Assembly: GCF_039523435.1 (NCBI RefSeq)
Contig: NZ_BAAAFH010000003.1
Coordinates: 744,001-808,000 of the forward strand
DNA from: Wandonia haliotis
Lineage (GTDB): Bacteria; Bacteroidota; Bacteroidia; Flavobacteriales_D; Crocinitomicaceae
Direction of reading: 5' to 3'
DNA: 64,000 nucleotides
Made by a program: the position numbers and the translations under genes. Positions 48,834 to 58,817 of the stretch are shown here, one piece after another. The notes beneath the pieces are model-generated. The model saw only the letters and a program-made list of their open reading frames with translations. It did not search any database and was not told the origin of the DNA. Positions within the stretch are counted from its first letter, which is position 1. Every line of letters starts with the position of its first letter.

Positions 48834-51800
48834 TTGTACATTGTTAGGAACCTCATAGAAAACTACTTTAACCTGCGATACGCGTTTGTATTGTTGGTGA
48901 TGTTGGTCATTTCGGGATCTTCTTGGACGAAGGAGTTCATCCCGAAAATTTATCTGGATTCACCGGAAGTTAATCTGCCGTTCCCAATTGAGGAACATCA
49001 GGATCCTACACAGAATAATTCACAAAGTTTTGATCTGGGATTGCCCAGTAATGTTACTACTACTATAGAATACGACCCTGTTTCGGGAAAGTATGTATTT
49101 AAAGAAAAAGTAGGAAATAATATCAATCTTCGTCCTTCTTCCATGATGACGCTTGAAGAATACCTTCAGTATCAGCAGGAAAAGGAAATGGAAGAGTACT
49201 GGAAAGACAGAATAGCCCAGGAAAATGAAGAAAATCAATTTCTTATACCACCTTTAAAAATTAAAGGGGAGGCGTTTCGAAATATTTTTGGTAGCAATGA
49301 GATCAATATCCGCCCGCAGGGTTCTGTGGAGTTATCCTTCGGAGTAAATTCTTCGCGATATGACAATCCGGTTCTTCCGGAAAACCAGCGAAAAATTACA
49401 CGATTTGATTTTAACCAGAGAATCCAGTTGAATCTTGTTGGACAGGTCGGGACAAAGTTAAAGCTGACCACAATGTACAATACAGAGGCAGCATTTGATT
49501 TTGAAAATGTTACAAAGCTGGAGTACACAGGAGATGAAGACCAGATTATCCAGAAAATTGAAGCGGGTAATGTGAGTATGCCTTTAAATACATCTTTAAT
49601 CCAGGGTGCGCAGGCGCTGTTTGGTGTAAAGACACAATTGCGATTTGGAAAATTAACCGTAGATGCTATCGCTTCTCAATCACGTGGACAGAAACAGGAA
49701 ATAAATATTTCGGGTGGAGCACAGGTTCAGAAATTTGATGTAAAAGCGGATAACTACGAAGCAAACCGTCACTTTTTCATAAATCATTATTTCTATGATC
49801 ACTATGACGAGGCGATGGCACAACTTCCGATTGTCAATACACCTGTAAACATTACACGTATGGAGGTGTGGGTTACCAACCGCCAGAACAATACGGATAA
49901 TACGAGAAATATTATTGCCTTTTCCGATTTGGGAGAAGCAAAACAAGAGAATTTTGAGGGGAATGCAACAAGTACTTCCTCTTCGGAGCTTCCGGACAAT
50001 GCAGCAAACAACTTATACGATTGGGCAACAGGTAATGCCCTGCTAAGAAGCTTTTCGAATGCAGTAACAGCACTTTCTTCTCAGGCAGCCTCACCCGGAC
50101 CTTTTCAGCAATCTTTTGATTACGAGAAAGTAGAAAATGCAAGAAGATTAAGTGAGCAGGAATATACGTACAATGCTTTATTGGGGTATATCTCACTAAA
50201 TATGCCATTGAATAATGATGAGGTTTTGGCTGTTGCCTACGAATATACCGTGCAAGGTCGAACTTATCAGGTAGGAGAATTTTCTACAGACGGTATTGAA
50301 GGGCAAAACGCGTTATACCTGAAAATGTTGAAATCGACGATTTTGAGTCCGAGAATGAAAATCTGGGATCTCATGATGAAAAACGTCTATTCGATTGGTG
50401 CTTATCAGTTGACGCAAGCCGATTTCAGAATGGACTTATGGTATAATAATCCGGAAACATCCTTACCAGTGAATTTCATGCCCTATTCGGGGGTAGATGA
50501 AACACTATTGGTTCAGTTACTGGAAATGGATAAACTGAATCAGAATAATCAGCCTTTTCCGGACGGGGTGTTCGATTTTGCTGCACTAGCGCAGAATGGA
50601 AACCGTTTCGAAAACGGAGGTACGATTAACCCGAAGAATGGACGAATTTACTTTTCGACAGTAGAACCTTTTGGTAAAACATTATACGATAAACTGGTGG
50701 ATGGAGGGATTGCACCTAATCAGGCTTCCAGAATCGCCTATACGGAACTCTATGATTCGACATTGATTGCGGCTCAAATGCTACCGAGTAAAAACCGGTT
50801 TAGCTTCAAAGGAGAATACAAATCTTCGGTGAGTTCAGATATCCCTTTGAATGCGTTGAATATTCCTGAAGGTGCTGTATCGGTTACTGCTGGTGGAATT
50901 CGCTTACAGGAAGGAACGGATTATACAGTTGATTATAACCTGGGAAGAGTGAAAATTTTGAATTCTTCCATTTTGGAATCGAATACACCTATAAAAGTAT
51001 CCATAGAGAGTAATTCTATTTTTGGATTCCAGCAAAAGAACTTCATGGGGACCCACTTTAACTATCGGGTTAATAAAGATTTTAATATTGGTGCCACCTG
51101 GGTACACTCCAAAGAAAAACCGTTAACCCAAAAAGTAAATATAGGTGATGAACCCTATAGTAATCACATGATAGGGTTAAATATTGACTACCGTACAAAT
51201 GCTCCTTTCCTGACGAGATTAGTAGATCTTTTACCAATAATTTCTACAAGCGCACCATCTTCTATTACCTTTAGAGGTGAAGGGGCATATCTTATTCCCG
51301 GAACACCAAGAGGGATAGGTAAAGGAGGAGTTTCTTATGTGGATGATTTTGAAGGAAGTCAGAGTACGATAGACATTCGTACACAAAGTATGTGGAAACT
51401 GGCTTCTGTGCCTCAGGGGCAGCCGGATCTGTTCCCGGAAGGAAATCTCAAAAATGACCTTTCCGCAGGATATAAACGATCTTTGTTGGCCTGGTATACT
51501 ATTGATCCGCTTTTCTATCAGAATAACTCGTTAACTCCTGCACATATTCAGGAAGATCCTTCGATGTTGGATGATGCGCGGATGCGAATTGTAATGCAGA
51601 CCGAACTGTTCCCAAATTTACAATTACAGCAGTTTACCTTTAATAACATCCCGACACTTGACCTTGCGTATTACCCGAAGGAAAGGGGGATGTACAACTA
51701 CGATACAACAGCAAACCTTACACTTGACGGATTGTTCTCTGATCCACAGGCAAGATGGGGAGGGATAATGCGTTCACTTTCTACCACAAACTTTGAACAG

Positions 51801-54800
51801 GCAAACATTGAATTTATCCAGTTCTGGATGCTTGATCCGTTTAACGATGATCAGGAAGCGGTAAATCAAGGTGCTCATTCAGGAGGGGACTTATACTTCA
51901 ACCTGGGGAATGTGTCCGAAGATATCTTGCCGGATTCACGTAAAAGTTTTGAAAATGGATTACCTGCTGGACCAGATGATCCGCAGGGAAATACTGACCT
52001 GACGGTTTGGGGACGAGTGTCAACTGACCAGACAGTAGTTAACGCTTTTGACAATGATCTGTCGGCAAGAGAAAATCAGGACGTTGGTCTTGACGGATGG
52101 GGAAATACAGATGAGAGAGAATTCTATCTGGGGTATGTAAACTGGGTAGAAAGTAACGGAGTGTTGAGTGCAGAAACTAAAGCTAGAATGCTGGCGGATC
52201 CCTCTTCAGATGACTTTAACTATTATAGAGATGACCAATACGATGAAGAACGCTTGAATATACTTGAGCGTTACAAGCGATATAATGGTCATGAAGGAAA
52301 CTCACCAACGTCTGAGATGTCTGCTGAACAAAATGCTGATGGCTATATGACATTGGCGACAAACTCACCGGATATTGAGGATATAAATCAGGATAACAAC
52401 CTTTCAGAATCCGAAAGTTACTTCCAGTATAAAGTTAGCTTACGTCCGAACGATATGGTAGTTGGTAAAAACCATATTACAAGTGTTTCGGAAGTAACTA
52501 CACCAGCCGGTAAAGTTGAAAAATGGTATCAGTTCCGCGTTCCGGTTTCTCTTCCGGACAAAGCGGTAAATGGAATTTCAGACTTCAGATCTATTCGTTT
52601 TATGCGAATGTTCCTGAAGGAATGGGACGAAGAAGTTGTTTTGCGTTTTGCACGATTAGAACTGGTACGAGGAGAATGGAGACGTTATAACCAAAGTCTG
52701 GTAGATCCGGGAGATGTGGTTCAGGTGGATCCGAATCTGACAACATTCAACATTAATGTTGTGAATGTGGAAGAACATGACCAGAGAGAACCTATTAAAT
52801 ACGAAATTCCTCCGGGAATTCAGCGTGAGATTGATCCGGGACAGGTGCAGACCCGACAGTTGAATGAACAATCCATGAGCTTACAGGTTTGTAATTTGCA
52901 GGATGGAGATGCTCGTGCCGGTTTCAGAAATGTGACCTTTAACCTGAACAACTATAAAAAACTGAAGATGTTTGTCCATGGAGAAGAGGTTGATCCTTCA
53001 TCTCCTCTTTCAGATGATGATGTAACGGTATTTATTCGTTTGGGAACGGATTTGACGGACAACTATTACGAATACGAATTACCTCTGAAATTGACGCAGT
53101 GGGGATCAACAAGTGCAGAAGCGATCTGGCCGGAGGCAAATAATGTGGAGATTGTATTTGAAGATTTGACTAACCTGAAGAAGGGGCGTAATGAACTTAT
53201 GGAGGCTGCTAACCCTACTGTAAGTATGAACGTTATGTATTACGAGCCTGTACCAAGTGATCCTACAAAACGAATAGGAGTAAAGGGTAGCCCTAACCTG
53301 CAGGACCTGAGAACGATAATGATTGGTGTAAGAAATCCGAAAAGTAATGGAGATAACCCATGGAAACCGGATGATGGATTACCAAAGTGTGCCGAGGTAT
53401 GGGTAAATGAGTTGAGATTAACGGACTTCATAAGTGAAGGTGGTGGAGCAGCCGTGGCCAGTCTTCAACTTCAACTTGCTGATTTTGCCAATGTATCGAT
53501 GTCGGGGAATTACTCGGGGCTTAACTGGGGTAGTATTGACAGTCGTGTTCAAGACAGACAACGGGACACCCGAATGGGATTTGATTTTAATACCAATATG
53601 CAGTTGGGACAGTTCTTTGGTAAAAAAGCCCGAATCAATGTTCCCTTCTTTTTCTCTTATTCAGTTGGTGTGATTAACCCTGAATTTGATCCATACAATC
53701 CGGATATCAAGTTGTCGGAGTACGATCTGAATGAAAGAAGAGAACGAGCCAAAAGGGGGCAGGATTTTACAGAAAGAAAAGCGTATAATTTCACCAACGT
53801 TCGTAAGGAAAGAAAGCAAGGAAAGAAAGCCCGTTTCTGGGATATTGAGAATATTTCACTTACATACGGATATAATGAGGATTTGCACAGGGATTTCAAT
53901 ATTGAGTATGACAGAACAAAAGTATGGCGGGGAGGAATTAATTATAATTTCAATGCAAATCCTTTCTTATGGGAACCTTTCAAGAATGTAAAGGGATTAC
54001 AGAAATCCAAATGGTTGGCACTTATAAAAGAAGCCGGAATTTATCTTGGACCTAAGAGTGTAACCATAAACAATGCCCTGTTACGTACATACAATGAACG
54101 TTTGGTTCGAAATAACTTATCTTCGTTTGAGTTTGACCCGGTGTATGTGAAGAACTTCACCTGGGCACGAAACTACATGTTGAAGTACGATATTACCAAG
54201 AACCTGAAGTTTGACTTCGCTGCAAATAATAATTCGATCTTCACAGAGCCGGATGGTCAGATTGATAAAAAAGCAGATCCTGCGAACTATCAGTTGTTTA
54301 AGGACTCCATTCGTCGTCAGTTGGGTACAGGAGGTACAACAATGAATTACAATCATTCCTATAATATTTCCTATAATATTCCATTTAATAAGATTCCTGC
54401 TTTGGACTGGGTGACATCCAATATTCGTTACTCGGCAGGGTATGACTGGCAAAGAGCACCACTGGGGCAATCGGACTTTGGAAATATTATCCAGAATAAC
54501 AGAAACCTGAATATGACTGCCCAACTGAACTTTGTGAATCTTTACAATAAGGTTGAATTCTTCAAAAAGATTAACAATGGAGGTGGTCGTTCAGGAGCGG
54601 TTCAACAACGACGAAGCGCCGCCGTAAACAGAGGTGGAGTAAGACAGGGAGGTAGAAGTTCTTCCGGTGATACAGGAGGATTCCTCGGATGGAAAATTGA
54701 CAGATTGAAGAGCAAGATCCAGAAAGAGCAAGGAAAAATCCAGGATCTTGAAACGTTTAGAGACCCGTCTCAGAATTTAGTCGATTCATTAGGTCAGGAG

Positions 54801-56333
54801 ACAATTGATGATAAACAGGAGACAATCAGTTCAAGAGAAGAGAAGGTTAAGACACTTGAAGAAAAACTGAAAGAGAAAGAAGAACTGGCTCGACAAAAGG
54901 CAGAGAATAAAGATAAGCCGGTTCATCCTGTGCTTGGTTTTGCCGGAAGATTATTAATGACCTTGAGAAATGTTTCTGGTACCTACTCCGTAAATGACGG
55001 AACGTTGTTGCCGGGGTACAATCAACAAACCAGTTTACTCGGGTTTAATAGTTCGTTTAAGGCTCCTTCTGCAGGATTTGTGTTCGGTCAGCAGGAACGA
55101 ACAGTCTGGGGAAGAGATAATGGAAGAGATTTTGCTCAGGAAGCAGCTGATAGTGATTGGTTAGTTAGAAATAGTAGGTTGAATACACAGCATGCAACAA
55201 CGCATAACCAAACCATTACAGGTAGAGCTACGCTGGAGCCGATCAGAGATTTACGTATTGATCTGACGATAAACAGAACGTTCTCTGAGAATCAGTCTGA
55301 ATTCTTCAGGTGGAATGACTCGTTGAATATACATGAAACACAAAGTCGTTTCACAACTTCTAATCTCACGTATTCAACGATATCTATTGGTTCCGCATTT
55401 ACTGCAATGTCCGGTCGATACCAGTCAAGAACATTTGATCAGATGCGGGAATACCGTCAGGATGTATCTGAGCTTCTAGGATCGGACAATCCTAATTCCT
55501 CTCCTGATGGAACCGGGTTCTATTCAGGATATAGCGGGAATCAGCAGGATGTTGTTATTGGGGCCTTCCTGGCAGCTTATACAGGAACCGGGGTGAACAG
55601 TAAGTCAAAAAATCCGTTGAAAAATATTCCTCTTCCAAACTGGTCGATTACGTATGACGGAGTTTCCAAGTTCAAATTTATGCGTAAAGTCGTTCGTAAC
55701 TTTGTGATTAAGCACAGCTATAGTTCTACGGTTACAATGGGAGGAATGCAGACGAATCTGAACTATGGTGAAGATGGAAACGGAAATGCTATCGAACGGG
55801 ATTTGAATAATAACTTTATTTCTTCGATGCAGGTACAGAACGTAAGTATCTCGGAACGTTTTTCTCCTCTGATTGGATTTGACGCAACATGGGTGATTAA
55901 GAAAAACGGATTGATTACGAAGTTTGAATACAAGAGAGATCGTTCTGTTGGACTATCTCTGGCGAATAATCAGGTAACAGAAATTTTTGGAACGGAATGG
56001 GTAATCGGAACCGGGTACAAATTCGGAAATGTTAAGTTACCCTGGTTCAAGTTGAACAATCGACCGATTGTATCAGACCTGAACTTCCGTTTTGACCTGA
56101 CAATCCGTGATAATGTAACTGTAATCAGAAAAATAGTAGAAAACACAAATCAGGCAACAGCAGGTCAGAATGTGATCTCTATTCGTTCATCATTGGATTA
56201 TAACATCGGACGTAATTTAACGGCGCAGATATACTATGATCAGATGATCACGAATCCTAAAATTGCGACGTCTTACCCAACAGGAAACATGAACTGCGGG
56301 ATTCGCCTGAGAATTAACCTAGGAGGATTGTAA
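48834..56333 (+). CDS. sprA: Cell-surface protein SprA (Sov), T9SS translocon
   Basis: 2,499 aa; the start is TTG 48834, 6 nt after ruvA, giving the signal peptide FVLLVMLVISGSSWT. It contains the characteristic SprA pieces, such as PPLKIKGEAFRNIFGSNEIN and IRPQGSVELSFGV, and the RGEGAYLIPGTPRGIGKGG region with VDDFEGSQ. It ends in beta strands with a terminal GGL. SprA forms the giant outer-membrane barrel through which T9SS cargo passes. An Arg/Gly-rich loop followed by a coiled coil (residues ~1917-2030) is unusual. Lies upstream of a GNAT gene with 1 nt between. Confidence 0.93.
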   Translation: MYIVRNLIENYFNLRYAFVLLVMLVISGSSWTKEFIPKIYLDSPEVNLPFPIEEHQDPTQNNSQSFDLGLPSNVTTTIEYDPVSGKYVFKEKVGNNINLRPSSMMTLEEYLQYQQEKEMEEYWKDRIAQENEENQFLIPPLKIKGEAFRNIFGSNEINIRPQGSVELSFGVNSSRYDNPVLPENQRKITRFDFNQRIQLNLVGQVGTKLKLTTMYNTEAAFDFENVTKLEYTGDEDQIIQKIEAGNVSMPLNTSLIQGAQALFGVKTQLRFGKLTVDAIASQSRGQKQEINISGGAQVQKFDVKADNYEANRHFFINHYFYDHYDEAMAQLPIVNTPVNITRMEVWVTNRQNNTDNTRNIIAFSDLGEAKQENFEGNATSTSSSELPDNAANNLYDWATGNALLRSFSNAVTALSSQAASPGPFQQSFDYEKVENARRLSEQEYTYNALLGYISLNMPLNNDEVLAVAYEYTVQGRTYQVGEFSTDGIEGQNALYLKMLKSTILSPRMKIWDLMMKNVYSIGAYQLTQADFRMDLWYNNPETSLPVNFMPYSGVDETLLVQLLEMDKLNQNNQPFPDGVFDFAALAQNGNRFENGGTINPKNGRIYFSTVEPFGKTLYDKLVDGGIAPNQASRIAYTELYDSTLIAAQMLPSKNRFSFKGEYKSSVSSDIPLNALNIPEGAVSVTAGGIRLQEGTDYTVDYNLGRVKILNSSILESNTPIKVSIESNSIFGFQQKNFMGTHFNYRVNKDFNIGATWVHSKEKPLTQKVNIGDEPYSNHMIGLNIDYRTNAPFLTRLVDLLPIISTSAPSSITFRGEGAYLIPGTPRGIGKGGVSYVDDFEGSQSTIDIRTQSMWKLASVPQGQPDLFPEGNLKNDLSAGYKRSLLAWYTIDPLFYQNNSLTPAHIQEDPSMLDDARMRIVMQTELFPNLQLQQFTFNNIPTLDLAYYPKERGMYNYDTTANLTLDGLFSDPQARWGGIMRSLSTTNFEQANIEFIQFWMLDPFNDDQEAVNQGAHSGGDLYFNLGNVSEDILPDSRKSFENGLPAGPDDPQGNTDLTVWGRVSTDQTVVNAFDNDLSARENQDVGLDGWGNTDEREFYLGYVNWVESNGVLSAETKARMLADPSSDDFNYYRDDQYDEERLNILERYKRYNGHEGNSPTSEMSAEQNADGYMTLATNSPDIEDINQDNNLSESESYFQYKVSLRPNDMVVGKNHITSVSEVTTPAGKVEKWYQFRVPVSLPDKAVNGISDFRSIRFMRMFLKEWDEEVVLRFARLELVRGEWRRYNQSLVDPGDVVQVDPNLTTFNINVVNVEEHDQREPIKYEIPPGIQREIDPGQVQTRQLNEQSMSLQVCNLQDGDARAGFRNVTFNLNNYKKLKMFVHGEEVDPSSPLSDDDVTVFIRLGTDLTDNYYEYELPLKLTQWGSTSAEAIWPEANNVEIVFEDLTNLKKGRNELMEAANPTVSMNVMYYEPVPSDPTKRIGVKGSPNLQDLRTIMIGVRNPKSNGDNPWKPDDGLPKCAEVWVNELRLTDFISEGGGAAVASLQLQLADFANVSMSGNYSGLNWGSIDSRVQDRQRDTRMGFDFNTNMQLGQFFGKKARINVPFFFSYSVGVINPEFDPYNPDIKLSEYDLNERRERAKRGQDFTERKAYNFTNVRKERKQGKKARFWDIENISLTYGYNEDLHRDFNIEYDRTKVWRGGINYNFNANPFLWEPFKNVKGLQKSKWLALIKEAGIYLGPKSVTINNALLRTYNERLVRNNLSSFEFDPVYVKNFTWARNYMLKYDITKNLKFDFAANNNSIFTEPDGQIDKKADPANYQLFKDSIRRQLGTGGTTMNYNHSYNISYNIPFNKIPALDWVTSNIRYSAGYDWQRAPLGQSDFGNIIQNNRNLNMTAQLNFVNLYNKVEFFKKINNGGGRSGAVQQRRSAAVNRGGVRQGGRSSSGDTGGFLGWKIDRLKSKIQKEQGKIQDLETFRDPSQNLVDSLGQETIDDKQETISSREEKVKTLEEKLKEKEELARQKAENKDKPVHPVLGFAGRLLMTLRNVSGTYSVNDGTLLPGYNQQTSLLGFNSSFKAPSAGFVFGQQERTVWGRDNGRDFAQEAADSDWLVRNSRLNTQHATTHNQTITGRATLEPIRDLRIDLTINRTFSENQSEFFRWNDSLNIHETQSRFTTSNLTYSTISIGSAFTAMSGRYQSRTFDQMREYRQDVSELLGSDNPNSSPDGTGFYSGYSGNQQDVVIGAFLAAYTGTGVNSKSKNPLKNIPLPNWSITYDGVSKFKFMRKVVRNFVIKHSYSSTVTMGGMQTNLNYGEDGNGNAIERDLNNNFISSMQVQNVSISERFSPLIGFDATWVIKKNGLITKFEYKRDRSVGLSLANNQVTEIFGTEWVIGTGYKFGNVKLPWFKLNNRPIVSDLNFRFDLTIRDNVTVIRKIVENTNQATAGQNVISIRSSLDYNIGRNLTAQIYYDQMITNPKIATSYPTGNMNCGIRLRINLGGL

Positions 56334-56334
56334 T

Positions 56335-56778
56335 ATGAAATTTCGTCGTGCTGTTCCTGAAGATTCTGTAGCTATACACGAATTGATTATTGAACTGGCT
56401 GTATATGAGAAAGAGCCGGATGCTGTAAGTACTACTCCGGAGCAATTATTGATTGATCTGTTTCAGGAGAAGAGATGTTTTGCTTTCGTTGCTGAAAATG
56501 AACACGGAAAAATAGTAGGATTTGCCCTGTATTATTTTGGGTATTCGACCTGGAAAGGAAGAACGATTTATCTTGAAGACCTCTATGTTCAGCCGGAATA
56601 CCGAAAAGACGGAGTGGGAGGTAAACTTTTTGATCGTGTTGTAGAAGAAGGAAAGAGGCAGGGAGCAAAGAGAATGGACTGGCAGGTATTGGAATGGAAT
56701 ACGTCGGCTATCGAATTTTACAATAAAAAAGGAGCTTTGTTAGACGACGAGTGGATAAACGGACGTTTGTTCTTTTAA
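56335..56778 (+). CDS. GNAT-family N-acetyltransferase
   Basis: 147 aa. GNAT fold with LEDLYVQPEYRKDGVGGKLF (acetyl-CoA loop R-x-x-G-x-G) and the final WNTSAIEFYNKKGALLDDEW. This arrangement is that of the diamine/spermidine-type and related small GNATs. Substrate not determined. Separated from sprA by 1 nt, so probably one operon. Confidence 0.85.
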   Translation: MKFRRAVPEDSVAIHELIIELAVYEKEPDAVSTTPEQLLIDLFQEKRCFAFVAENEHGKIVGFALYYFGYSTWKGRTIYLEDLYVQPEYRKDGVGGKLFDRVVEEGKRQGAKRMDWQVLEWNTSAIEFYNKKGALLDDEWINGRLFF

Positions 56779-56823
56779 GAACTTTTTTCGTTGTATTTTG
56801 TTCCAAATAAAAGCTTCTTGAGT

Positions 56824-57717
56824 ATGAACAGGATCATTTTGATAGCAGGAGGAACCGGTTTGATAGGAACCCTTTTAGTCAAAGAACTGGAGAGGAATAA
56901 CCATAAGGTTCGAATTCTGACAAGAAATAAAAGGAAGTGTGATCGACAAAAGTTCTTTTTCTGGGATCCGGACGCGAAAGAATTGGATAGAAATGCATTG
57001 ACAGATGTCGATACAATCATCAATCTGACCGGAGCTGGAATTGCTGATAAACGATGGACATCCGAACGAAAACGGGAGCTGATTGATTCCCGCGTTAAAC
57101 CTGCTCTTTTTCTGGAATCATTTGCTGATGAAATGCCTGGTTTGAAACAGTATATCAGTGCATCCGGAATTAATTGTTATCCGATTGATGAAAATTCTCA
57201 TGCTGAAGCGGATGCGTATGGATCTGATTTCCTTTCGCATATTGTTAAAGAATGGGAACAGGCGGCTAAATCCTTTGAAAAATATTGTCCGGTAACATTG
57301 GTTCGTATTAGTACCGTGTTAACACAATCCGGAGGTGCGTTAGAGAAAATGGCAGCTCCTTTTAAATTATATGTCGGTTCTCCGCTTGGAAATGGACAAC
57401 AACCGATGTGTTGGGTTCATCAGGATGATTTGATCAGAGCATTTGTGTACCTGATGGAACATCAACTGGAGGGGGCGTATAATGTGAGTGGGGAGCAGGT
57501 GTCAAACAAAGAATTCTCACGTATTCTTGCGAAACATTTACACAAACCGATGCTACCTTTCGGAGTTCCGGGGTTCGTATTGAAATTGGTATTGGGACAG
57601 ATGAGTGAAATATTGCTGAAAGGACCTAAAGTAGATACATCTAAATTGCAACAAACAGGGTTTAGTATGAAATATAAAACCATTGAAGCAGCCTTGAATA
57701 ATCTCATGCCTGCGTAG
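56824..57717 (+). CDS. TIGR01777-family NAD(P)-binding epimerase-like protein
   Basis: 297 aa from ATG 56824, which opens MNRIILIAGGTGLIGTLLV with the GGTGLIG nucleotide motif; the upstream extension in frame is not protein-like. It contains NLTGAGIADKRWTSERKREL, SASGINCYP and a C-terminal DUF1731 domain (GQMSEILLKGPKVDTSKLQQ). Extended SDR related to YfcH. No substrate known. Follows the GNAT gene. Confidence 0.85.
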   Translation: MNRIILIAGGTGLIGTLLVKELERNNHKVRILTRNKRKCDRQKFFFWDPDAKELDRNALTDVDTIINLTGAGIADKRWTSERKRELIDSRVKPALFLESFADEMPGLKQYISASGINCYPIDENSHAEADAYGSDFLSHIVKEWEQAAKSFEKYCPVTLVRISTVLTQSGGALEKMAAPFKLYVGSPLGNGQQPMCWVHQDDLIRAFVYLMEHQLEGAYNVSGEQVSNKEFSRILAKHLHKPMLPFGVPGFVLKLVLGQMSEILLKGPKVDTSKLQQTGFSMKYKTIEAALNNLMPA

Positions 57718-57798
57718 TGTATTAGTTAAAACTTTAACAGTTTCTACCGAATTCATAAAACTCAATTACGGATTAGTGATATATTTCAAGTACTTGGT

Positions 57799-57806
57799 TA
57801 TTTTTG
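57799..57806 (+). promoter_or_regulatory. -7 element TATTTTTG
   Basis: TAnnTTTG match 15 nt before ATG 57822. The -33 element is unclear. A short leader would result. Confidence 0.35.
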
Positions 57807-57821
57807 TACAAACGACTTCTC

Positions 57822-58817
57822 ATGGAAATGACACCGGAAATACAGAAAAAGCTTCAATTGCTTGAAGAGAAATATACCTCCATAGGACAACCTACGGAAA
57901 GTTATCTCGAAGGCCTTTTATATGCTAATCCATTAGGATACTGGGATTATATTATGACAGATACTCTGTTGTCTTTACAACATCCCAGAACAGACTTTCC
58001 AGATGAGCTTATTTTCATCATGTACCACCAGATTACGGAATTGTATTTTAAACTGTCGCTCAGTGAATTGAAACAGATCGCTTACAATGGTAAAAAGATA
58101 TCTGATCTGGGACAGGATAAAGGATGGAATGAAAAGTTAGATGTCCAATTCTTTACCGAACGACTGCGAAGAGTTAATGCTTATTTTGAAGCACTAACCA
58201 AATCTTTTGATATCATGATTAAGGGAATGGAGCCGGAGCAATTCCTTAAATTCCGGATGGCACTGCTTCCTGCCAGTGGTTTTCAGAGTGCACAATACAG
58301 AATGATTGAGATTTGTTCTACTGACCTGATCAATATTGTTTCTTTACCAAAAAGGGAAGAGTTATTATCAGCGACAGTAGAGGATAAGTTTGAATACATC
58401 TATTGGAAAGAAGGTGCTACAGAGCTTGAATCCGGTGCGAAAACACTTACTTTAAAACATTTCGAGCAAAAATATACCGACCAGTTATTGAAGTTGGCAC
58501 GTGAATTTGAAACAAGAAATATTTGGCAAAAATACCTGGAAATTGAATCTGCCGGAGAAGTGACAGATGCGCTGCGAAAAGAAATGCGACAACTGGATGT
58601 AAATGTAAATATCAACTGGCCTTTAGTACACTATAAATCTGCAGTACGGTATTTGACAAAGAATAATTCGGATGACACACCGGCTACAGGAGGTACAAAC
58701 TGGCAGAAATACCTGCCTCCTCGCTTTCAGAAACGTATTTTTTACCCAAATTTGTGGTCAGATGAAGAAAAAGACAATTGGGGAAAAAGTTGGGTGGATG
58801 AAGTATTGGCAAGGTAG
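57822..58817 (+). CDS. Tryptophan 2,3-dioxygenase-family protein
   Basis: 331 aa from ATG 57822; the TTG at 57804 belongs to a -7 element. It contains EDY-like YLEGLLYANPLGYWDYIMTD, FIMYHQITELYFKLSLSELK (the haem-ligand His region) and FRMALLPASGFQSAQYRMIE, the conserved blocks of the family. It oxidises L-tryptophan to N-formylkynurenine if the family role holds. In Bacteroidota this lineage is shared by many homologues, not all tested. Overlaps the next gene by 20 nt. Confidence 0.85.
   Translation: MEMTPEIQKKLQLLEEKYTSIGQPTESYLEGLLYANPLGYWDYIMTDTLLSLQHPRTDFPDELIFIMYHQITELYFKLSLSELKQIAYNGKKISDLGQDKGWNEKLDVQFFTERLRRVNAYFEALTKSFDIMIKGMEPEQFLKFRMALLPASGFQSAQYRMIEICSTDLINIVSLPKREELLSATVEDKFEYIYWKEGATELESGAKTLTLKHFEQKYTDQLLKLAREFETRNIWQKYLEIESAGEVTDALRKEMRQLDVNVNINWPLVHYKSAVRYLTKNNSDDTPATGGTNWQKYLPPRFQKRIFYPNLWSDEEKDNWGKSWVDEVLAR

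Noticed and set aside
49020..56300. Many open frames on the minus strand opposite sprA, maeB and other long genes
   Set aside because: They are shadows of the coding frame on the other strand with no start signals, domains or codon patterns of their own.
58672..58797. Start of the M23 gene at 58672
   Set aside because: It lies inside the dioxygenase gene; ATG 58798 opens the lipoprotein signal and overlaps the upstream stop as expected for coupled genes.
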